This document shows positions 1 through 5,029 of a stretch of 5,029 nt of DNA, piece by piece. Within the stretch, counting starts at the first letter, position 1. Each line of letters opens with the position of its first letter. The position numbers and the translations under genes were made by a program. Source of the stretch: an uncultured Bacteroidota bacterium. GTDB lineage: Bacteria; Bacteroidota; Bacteroidia; Chitinophagales; Chitinophagaceae. The stretch covers positions 1 to 5,029 of the forward strand of contig CAIJZF010000360.1 in the NCBI GenBank assembly GCA_903825095.1, written 5' to 3'. Below the pieces are notes generated by a model. It was not told where the DNA came from. It worked only from the letters and a program-made list of their open reading frames with translations, and searched no databases.

Positions 1-13
1 CCTTATTTTAAAA

Positions 14-42
14 TTAGGAATGTAAAAATGGGTATATATTTG
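14..42 (+). promoter_or_regulatory. Candidate Bacteroidota-type promoter of the ABC transporter operon
   Basis: Positions 35-42 read TATATTTG, a full match to the Bacteroidota sigma-ABfr -7 consensus TAnnTTTG. Seventeen bases upstream, positions 14-17 read TTAG, one mismatch from the TTTG-like -33 element, and the spacing is in the usual range. Transcription would begin near 47-50, leaving a leader of only about 11-14 bases before the ATG at 61. This is a pattern match in AT-rich DNA, where chance hits are common. If the element is real, it excludes the in-frame ATG at 28 as a start, because that codon would lie upstream of the transcript. The rest of bases 1-60 holds no gene I can identify; a stop codon at 23-25 in frame 2 could be the tail of an upstream gene, but too little is visible to say. 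Confidence 0.4.
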
Positions 43-60
43 AACTATAAATTTCTTACT

Positions 61-993
61 ATGGATGCCCTTTTAAGTTTACAAAATTTGAAAAAATATT
101 ATGCTACACAGAAAGCGGTAGACGATATTAGTTTCGACATTGAGCGTGGAAGTATTTTTGGATTGCTTGGCCCAAATGGTGCAGGCAAAACCACTTTACT
201 GCGTATGATAACGGGTATATTTTATCCGGACAGCGGCAATATATTCTTAGACGGCACCACTTTTAATCCCATGGTAGATATTGAAAAAATTGGATACATG
301 CCAGAAGAAAGAGGCATGTATAAGAAAATGAAAATTGGAGAACAAGCATTGTACCTAGCACAATTAAAAGGAATGTCTAAGGCAGAAGCCACTGAAAAAA
401 TAAAATACTGGTTTAAGAAATTTGAGATGGAAAGTTGGTGGAATAAAAAGGTAGAAGATTTAAGTAAGGGAATGAGTCAGAAATTACAATTTGTCATTAC
501 CGTTTTGCACGAACCCAAATTAATTATTTTAGACGAGCCTTTTAGTGGCCTTGACCCTTTAAATGCCAATTTAATTAAGGATGAAATTTATGCACTTGCT
601 AAAAAAGGCTCTACCATTATATTTAGTACCCACCGTATGGAACAAGTGGAAGAAATTTGCGACCATATTGTGCTAGTGAACTTGGGTAAAAAAATATTAG
701 ATGGCTCTGTGGCAGGTATTAAGCAACAGTTTAAAGAAAATAATTTCTCTATTGAAATTAAAGCAGGGTCTAGTTTAACAAGCAATAGCATTTTCACTAT
801 TATAAACGAGACTGGCTCTAAATACTTAATTAAAATTAATGAAGGCCATTCTGTAAACAATGTACTTCAATATATTATTGAGCAAAAAATTGAACTAATT
901 GGTTTTAATGAAGTACTTCCTTCTTTAAATGAAATATTTATCAAATTAGTAGAAGGAACGCATGCAGGTGCGCGTGCCTTTCAAAATATTTAA
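61..993 (+). CDS. ABC transporter ATP-binding protein, NatA-like (COG4152 type)
   Basis: This is the cytoplasmic ATPase subunit of an ABC transporter, 310 residues from the ATG at 61. The nucleotide-binding domain fills about residues 4-218. It shows Walker A GPNGAGKTT (37-45), a Q-loop region GYMPEERGMY (78-87) with Glu where most ABC proteins have Gln, the signature LSKGMSQK (134-141), Walker B LIILDEP (154-160), the D-loop SGLDP (162-166) and the switch His191 in STHRMEQ. The PEERG and STHRME variants are typical of the COG4152/NatA-like exporters. Residues about 225-298 form a C-terminal accessory domain of the kind called DUF4162. The permease gene follows after 11 bases, so the two should be co-transcribed and form one complex. 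The frame is open to the left edge and also has an ATG at 28, preceded by AGGAA at 16-20. I prefer 61 because MDALLSLQNLKKYY matches where homologues begin. The last 12 residues (GTHAGARAFQNI) run past the usual family end. The substrate is unknown; sodium or lipophilic compounds are possible by analogy. Confidence 0.93.
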   Translation: MDALLSLQNLKKYYATQKAVDDISFDIERGSIFGLLGPNGAGKTTLLRMITGIFYPDSGNIFLDGTTFNPMVDIEKIGYMPEERGMYKKMKIGEQALYLAQLKGMSKAEATEKIKYWFKKFEMESWWNKKVEDLSKGMSQKLQFVITVLHEPKLIILDEPFSGLDPLNANLIKDEIYALAKKGSTIIFSTHRMEQVEEICDHIVLVNLGKKILDGSVAGIKQQFKENNFSIEIKAGSSLTSNSIFTIINETGSKYLIKINEGHSVNNVLQYIIEQKIELIGFNEVLPSLNEIFIKLVEGTHAGARAFQNI

Positions 994-1004
994 AAAAAAT
1001 TATA
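992..1004 (+). promoter_or_regulatory. A-rich translation initiation region of the permease gene
   Basis: The junction between the two transporter genes is an eight-A run (992-999) that begins inside the TAA stop of the ATPase, followed by TTATA and then the ATG at 1005. There is no Shine-Dalgarno-like purine motif. Bacteroidota ribosomes mostly ignore Shine-Dalgarno pairing and favour A-rich, unstructured leaders, so this is probably how the permease start is recognised. The very short gap also allows translational coupling to the upstream gene. This is inferred from composition and spacing. Confidence 0.35.
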
Positions 1005-2336
1005 ATGAATAAGACTTGGTTAATCATACAAAGAGAATACAGCAGCAGGGTAAAAAATAAACGTTTTTTAATCCTTACTTTTTTAACGCCCCTATTAATT
1101 GTGGGCTTAATTGCCGCTTCCGCCTACTTTTCAATTACAGGGGTGGAGTATAGAAAGATTGCGGTGATAGACCCAAATGGATTTATTAAAAATTCATTAA
1201 AAAATACCAATCAAATTAGCTTTAGCTTTCCTGAAAAAGTAGATACCTCTAACTATGTTGAAAAAGGTTATACCGATATTTTAATTTTACCTCAATTTGA
1301 AAAAGGTACTAAGTCCGATTATATTTTAAGATCTAAAAAATCGATGGGTTTAATGTTACAAGAAAGTATTAGTAACAGAATTAATAGCGCCATTGAAGAT
1401 CAAATGTTACAAGATGCCGGTATTCAACAAAATATTTTAGATTCTATTCATAAAGCCTCGCAAGTAGCAGAATTAAAAGCCTACGAGGACAAAGGAAGTT
1501 CTAGCAAAGAAAGTAATGCAGGCCTAGCCATGGGTATTGGCTATGCGAGTGGTTTGCTTATATATATGACCATGTTTATTTATGGTGCCATGGTCATGCG
1601 TGGAGTGATGGAAGAAAAAACCAATCGTATTGCAGAAGTCATAATTAGTAGTGTGAAGCCTTTTGAATTAATGATGGGTAAGATTATTGGTATTGGCGCA
1701 GTGGGCTTAACTCAGTTTTTATTATGGATTGTTTTAATTATAAGTTTAACCAGTGCTGCCACAGGCTTCTTACCTGCCGATGTTCAAGATCAGGTACAAA
1801 CCCTACAACAAAATAATGGACAAATGGCAGGTGGTATGATGCAAGCAAGTGAATCGGCACAAAAAATTTACAGCATCCAACATACTATTTCAACGGCTAA
1901 CTGGCCTTTAATAATTGGCTGCTTTATATTTTATTTTATAGGAGGTTATTTATTTTATGCAGCTTTATTTGCAGCAGTGGGTAGTACTGTCAACGAGGAT
2001 CCTCAAGATGCGCAAAGTTTAATGTTCCCTATTACCATGCCGCTTATTTTTTCTTATATTATTACCAATATGGTTACCCAAAACCCCAATACACCTATTG
2101 CTTTTTGGGCAAGTATTATCCCATTTAGTTCTCCCATGGTTATGATGGCGCGTGTGGCTTATGGCGTTCCTAGTGCGGTAAGTTATTGGGAATTAGCTTT
2201 AAGTATGTTATGCCTTGTAGGTGGATTTATATTTACCACTTGGTTAAGCGGACGTATTTACCGAACAGGTATTTTACTTTATGGTAAAAAAGTAACTTGG
2301 AAAATAATGTTTAAGTGGGCCTTTAAGAAAGCCTAA
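1005..2336 (+). CDS. ABC-2 type transporter permease, NatB-like (COG1668 type)
   Basis: This is the inner-membrane permease that pairs with the upstream ATPase, 443 residues. The layout is that of the ABC2_membrane_3/NatB family. A short cytoplasmic N-terminus contains the family-typical REYSSRVKNKRF (10-21). TM1 follows at about 22-45, then a soluble extracytoplasmic domain at about 46-172. TM2 (about 175-199) leads into the conserved cytoplasmic stretch RGVMEEKTNRIAEVIISS (199-216), which is likely the contact with the ATPase. TM3 is at about 227-251, TM4 at 302-327 and TM5 at 341-358. A hydrophobic, possibly re-entrant segment lies at about 364-384, and TM6 at 395-415. The tail is Lys/Arg-rich (GRIYRTGILLYGKKVTWK), as expected for a cytoplasmic C-terminus. 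NEDPQDAQS (330-338), between TM4 and TM5, is another family hallmark. The loop between TM3 and TM4 is rich in Gln and Met. The protein looks complete. Related proteins are annotated as Na+ exporters, but the substrate here cannot be read from the sequence. Confidence 0.92.
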   Translation: MNKTWLIIQREYSSRVKNKRFLILTFLTPLLIVGLIAASAYFSITGVEYRKIAVIDPNGFIKNSLKNTNQISFSFPEKVDTSNYVEKGYTDILILPQFEKGTKSDYILRSKKSMGLMLQESISNRINSAIEDQMLQDAGIQQNILDSIHKASQVAELKAYEDKGSSSKESNAGLAMGIGYASGLLIYMTMFIYGAMVMRGVMEEKTNRIAEVIISSVKPFELMMGKIIGIGAVGLTQFLLWIVLIISLTSAATGFLPADVQDQVQTLQQNNGQMAGGMMQASESAQKIYSIQHTISTANWPLIIGCFIFYFIGGYLFYAALFAAVGSTVNEDPQDAQSLMFPITMPLIFSYIITNMVTQNPNTPIAFWASIIPFSSPMVMMARVAYGVPSAVSYWELALSMLCLVGGFIFTTWLSGRIYRTGILLYGKKVTWKIMFKWAFKKA

Positions 2337-2345
2337 GACTTATTT
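2318..2345 (+). terminator. Weak candidate terminator at the convergent gene junction
   Basis: Bases 2318-2333 can fold into a small hairpin: GG (2318-2319) pairs with CC (2332-2333), C2320 bulges, and CTTT (2321-2324) pairs with AAAG (2328-2331) around an AAG loop. The T-rich stretch CTTATTTTATATTT follows at 2340-2353. The stem lies within the last permease codons, has only six pairs and contains a bulge, so it is far below a convincing intrinsic terminator. It is listed because the convergent junction has only 19 non-coding bases and nothing better is visible. Read on the other strand, the stem lies about 20 bases beyond the sprA stop without a T-tract. Confidence 0.2.
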
Positions 2346-2355
2346 TATATTTCGC

Positions 2356-5029
2356 CTACAACGCAATTCTTATATTCACACCTGCCCTTGTATTGGTAAT
2401 GGGTGGTGATGAAGATATATAAGGTGTGGCCTTTCTTCTATCGTAGAAGAATTTTAAATTAATTCTTGTATTTAAAACATAATCTATAGAAGGTTGTATG
2501 GTGACTTCTCTTTGACCACCAGTTCCGTAGGCATTGGCTTGGTCTAGCCTACTATTACTATTAAACATATCGCGGGTAGAGAGGTCTAGTCGGAATGTTA
2601 AGTCATTGCTTAATTTATTATTGTTTACACCTGGAACAGCAAAAGGCAACTTCACTCCTTTTTTACGAAAGGCCGTTCCAAATACCCACTCTGTACTATT
2701 GTTTTCACTTAATTGATAATCGACTAAGCTTAATGATAAAATTCTACTCTTCTTATATTCAAAACGAAGCGACCATTGCGTCACAGTGGTTAAATTCAAT
2801 CCAATTAGTGGCTCCATTCTTTCACTAATGGTAATATTAGGTACCAAGAAGTAAGGTACATAGTTTCCGCTAATGGTGTCTTTAAAGGAAGGCGCTCCTC
2901 TTCTATAAATATCGGTGTATTGTAATGAACTATTAAAACTATTCATAGATAAACTACCATTGTACCCATGTGTTAAACTAATATTGGTAAATAATTCAGA
3001 CAACACTGGAAGTTTTGATAATCCATTGAATACAATCGCCCAGTTTGGTTTTGGCAACATACCAGAAAATGGATTAGAACGAATACTTGAATTATTTTGA
3101 TTCAATAAATCTACTTTTTTAGGATCCTGCCCTGTATAAGCTGCGATGAAGGCTGGGATTAAAACATCTTGCGCATATTTACCATAACCAGATGCATAGC
3201 CATCTTTAGTTGTGGTACTATTGCCAAAGGCAGGGTCAGTCCAATAACTATTATTAACAGCCACGCGTTTTGAAATGATAGATCTATATGATTCAAAGGC
3301 TTGAAACTGTGTAGAAATAATATTGGGGTCGTGCACATCGAAAAAAGTATTCAAGGCGACATAACTAATATTAAACCCACCCGCTGATAATGGATTAGCG
3401 TGCACTTTATTATCATATCTCGGGTTCAATACATCGGTATAACTATTAGTATCCTTAAATAATTCTGTATACTCCTTGGTAAGAGTTTTAGTAAAGTTTA
3501 CATCTATAATTAAAGTTTTAATAGGCTCTAACATGATTCTTCCTGTAATTCTTTGCTCAAAGCCCTGTCTAAATATCATATTAAATTGAGGACTTCTAGT
3601 AAACTTATTATCTTTCTCTTGCTTGTTTAACCAAGTACTATCGGGCTGTCTACCAAAAGTATAATCCAATCCAGGGGCGAGTCCACTAAAATCATTATTT
3701 AAATACTGTACCCCACTTAAATAACCGGGTAGTCTACTATTAAAGCTTTCAGCATAATCAAAATTGGCTGTTTGTAACATGGTCAAAAACTTAGCAATAG
3801 GCTTTAAACCCTCAGGCACATTAATAGGCTCATTGGCTTTCAATACTCTTTGTGCAATTCGTTCTAATCTTCTTGCCTCTTTCCATTTTTTTAATGTAGA
3901 ATCGCGCTGTTTACCCTTCATTCCTGCCAATGCCTCTTCCTTACTCATTAATATTTTAGAAGAGAGTGGATTCGTTTCAGGGCTTGCACCATTGGATTTT
4001 TGATCTGACAATAAAGCATTTAGATATTTAGACTTTTTATAAAAACTTAGGAAATTAAACTGCGCATTTATTTGTTGCGAGAAAGTATTTTCAATGGTAT
4101 TACCCAAGTCCTCGGCTAGCCTGCTTGCCCCTATCCAATTATAATTAGTAGCTACATTATAACTAGATAATATCCAATCTGTCAAAGGGAATTTGGAAGT
4201 AGGAATATCATAACGCATAGAAACTCTTTGATTATACAAAGTATTTCTTCCAGCACGAAGTAACATTCTTGTTAAAGAATCTTTTTTCTCCTGTGTATCT
4301 ATTTTCCCATTGGGTTCGTCAATTCTTGAATTCACATTTATTGTTGCATCTAGATTAAGGGACCTTGTAAGAGGCCAACGCATATTGAATATGCGATTCA
4401 TGGTAAAATATTTATCAAAAGTGGTTTCTGCTTTATCTATAGAGCCATCAGAGCCAACAATTCTTGGCGTGAACTCTCCATATTGTCTGTCTAAGGCAGT
4501 TCTATAACTAATTAAACTAGGTGCAGGTGTTAAGTTTATATCACGAAGCCATGCAAACCAAGGTGTAATATTTCTTAAAGCTTTTTTGAATGGTTCAATA
4601 CTTTTGACTCTATTGTTAAAGGTATAACCAATGGCACCTCTTTGTTTAGTTAATTGATTTAATTCAACAAGCGGGCTTGTTTGTTCCAATTGAGAATAAG
4701 AATAACTAAAATCAAAATTACTAATGCTTAGCATATTCGGCTTTTTACCCGGCATCACACGCACATTCGTAAAATTGATGGTCTTAATGGTGGTTTGATC
4801 CACAGAGGCAGCTATAATAGAATCTCTTTTAAAGACATCCTTTGTATTTTTTACTTTATCTGTATACAAGACATCTTTATCAAAGGGGTCAAACATTGGA
4901 TTTTCTGTAGTTCTATTAATACCTGCAAATACAGGTAGTGAAACTTTAATTTGCTTCGGTAATAATTTTCCCGCGTCAATATTAGTAGCTATATCAAATT
5001 GAGTAAGTCCTGTTTTAGAACGCTCATTC
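2356..5029 (-). CDS. sprA: T9SS outer-membrane translocon SprA (Sov), C-terminal part; 5' end outside window
   Basis: SprA is the very large outer-membrane beta-barrel that forms the protein-conducting channel of the type IX secretion system; it is also needed for gliding in motile Bacteroidota. About 890 residues are visible. The frame continues without a stop past the Met codon at 4894-4896 to the window edge, so that Met is internal: the upstream codons read ERSKTGLTQFDIATN and SLPVFAGINRT, which resemble SprA closely. Other family-like stretches, numbered from the first complete visible residue, are NPMFDPFDKD (43-52), RDINLTPAPSLISYRTALDR (162-181), RIDEPNG (235-241), LEPIKTLIIDVNFTKT (500-515), NPFSGMLPKPNW (652-663) and FFYDRR (860-865). 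Most of the fragment alternates polar and hydrophobic residues, as in barrel strands with aromatic girdles and Asn/Ser/Gly-rich loops. A charged, helix-prone insert lies at 358-400. The chain ends in a strand-like segment, RAGVNIRIAL. Family members are about 2,300-2,500 residues, so roughly the last third is seen. The signal peptide, SprA_N domains and promoter lie beyond the right edge. The visible part has no frameshift or stop. Confidence 0.93.
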   Translation of the reverse strand, partial: NERSKTGLTQFDIATNIDAGKLLPKQIKVSLPVFAGINRTTENPMFDPFDKDVLYTDKVKNTKDVFKRDSIIAASVDQTTIKTINFTNVRVMPGKKPNMLSISNFDFSYSYSQLEQTSPLVELNQLTKQRGAIGYTFNNRVKSIEPFKKALRNITPWFAWLRDINLTPAPSLISYRTALDRQYGEFTPRIVGSDGSIDKAETTFDKYFTMNRIFNMRWPLTRSLNLDATINVNSRIDEPNGKIDTQEKKDSLTRMLLRAGRNTLYNQRVSMRYDIPTSKFPLTDWILSSYNVATNYNWIGASRLAEDLGNTIENTFSQQINAQFNFLSFYKKSKYLNALLSDQKSNGASPETNPLSSKILMSKEEALAGMKGKQRDSTLKKWKEARRLERIAQRVLKANEPINVPEGLKPIAKFLTMLQTANFDYAESFNSRLPGYLSGVQYLNNDFSGLAPGLDYTFGRQPDSTWLNKQEKDNKFTRSPQFNMIFRQGFEQRITGRIMLEPIKTLIIDVNFTKTLTKEYTELFKDTNSYTDVLNPRYDNKVHANPLSAGGFNISYVALNTFFDVHDPNIISTQFQAFESYRSIISKRVAVNNSYWTDPAFGNSTTTKDGYASGYGKYAQDVLIPAFIAAYTGQDPKKVDLLNQNNSSIRSNPFSGMLPKPNWAIVFNGLSKLPVLSELFTNISLTHGYNGSLSMNSFNSSLQYTDIYRRGAPSFKDTISGNYVPYFLVPNITISERMEPLIGLNLTTVTQWSLRFEYKKSRILSLSLVDYQLSENNSTEWVFGTAFRKKGVKLPFAVPGVNNNKLSNDLTFRLDLSTRDMFNSNSRLDQANAYGTGGQREVTIQPSIDYVLNTRINLKFFYDRRKATPYISSSPPITNTRAGVNIRIAL

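Noticed and set aside
1..25. Possible tail of an upstream gene ending at the TAA at 23-25
   Set aside because: Only about seven codons are visible, which is too little to distinguish coding from non-coding sequence.
588..860. Minus-strand open frame of 90 codons inside the ATPase gene
   Set aside because: It lies antisense to the accessory-domain region of a clearly conserved gene, and its translation shows no recognisable domain; it is a shadow frame.
966..979. Possible hairpin AGGTG-CGCG-TGCCT near the end of the ATPase gene
   Set aside because: It has only five pairs, two of them G-T wobbles, has no T-tract after it and sits inside coding sequence; it is unlikely to terminate transcription.
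2334..2342. Short palindrome TAAGACTTA at the permease stop
   Set aside because: A four-base arm around one base is expected by chance in AT-rich DNA.
2534..4507. Several plus-strand open frames of 60-79 codons antisense to sprA
   Set aside because: All overlap the continuous sprA frame on the other strand, lack recognisable protein features and have no promoter-like or initiation context of note.
4894..4896. Met codon as the start of the minus-strand gene
   Set aside because: The same frame continues upstream to the window edge with SprA-like sequence (ERSKTGLTQFDIATN, SLPVFAGINRT), so this Met is internal.
1..5029. Search for a novel defence, mobile or RNA-based system
   Set aside because: The window is filled by three recognisable genes with less than 100 bases of non-coding DNA in total; no tRNA-like, repeat-array, transposase or integrase signal was seen.

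Overview
This AT-rich window looks like a chromosomal segment of a Bacteroidota bacterium. The strongest reason is the large minus-strand gene, whose product matches the C-terminal part of SprA (also called Sov), the outer-membrane translocon of the type IX secretion system (T9SS). That system is essentially confined to Bacteroidota and its relatives. A TAnnTTTG-type -7 promoter element and an A-rich, Shine-Dalgarno-poor gene junction fit the same phylum. The class or genus cannot be fixed from the sequence alone; the overall character resembles low-GC Chitinophagales or Sphingobacteriales-like lineages, but this is an impression.

Layout: bases 1-60 are a short leader with a candidate promoter (14-42). 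Bases 61-993 (+) encode an ABC transporter ATPase of the NatA-like type with a C-terminal accessory domain. After an 11-base, A-rich gap, bases 1005-2336 (+) encode its partner, a NatB/ABC-2 type permease with one large extracytoplasmic domain and about six membrane segments. The two genes almost certainly form a two-gene operon. After only 19 bases, the convergent sprA gene ends at 2356 (-). It stays open to the right edge of the window, so only the last 890 residues or so of a protein that is usually about 2,300-2,500 residues long are visible.

How they work together: the ATPase and permease should form one inner-membrane transporter, with two ATPase and two permease subunits. Its substrate is unknown; the founding NatAB system exports sodium. 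SprA is the gated outer-membrane channel through which T9SS cargo leaves the periplasm. Nothing in the sequence links the transporter to SprA beyond adjacency in opposite orientation, and the pairing is probably incidental. No RNA gene, mobile element, CRISPR array or clearly new system was found. The points worth a second look are the start site of the ATPase, the charged helical insert in SprA, the non-aromatic SprA C-terminus, and the tight convergent junction.
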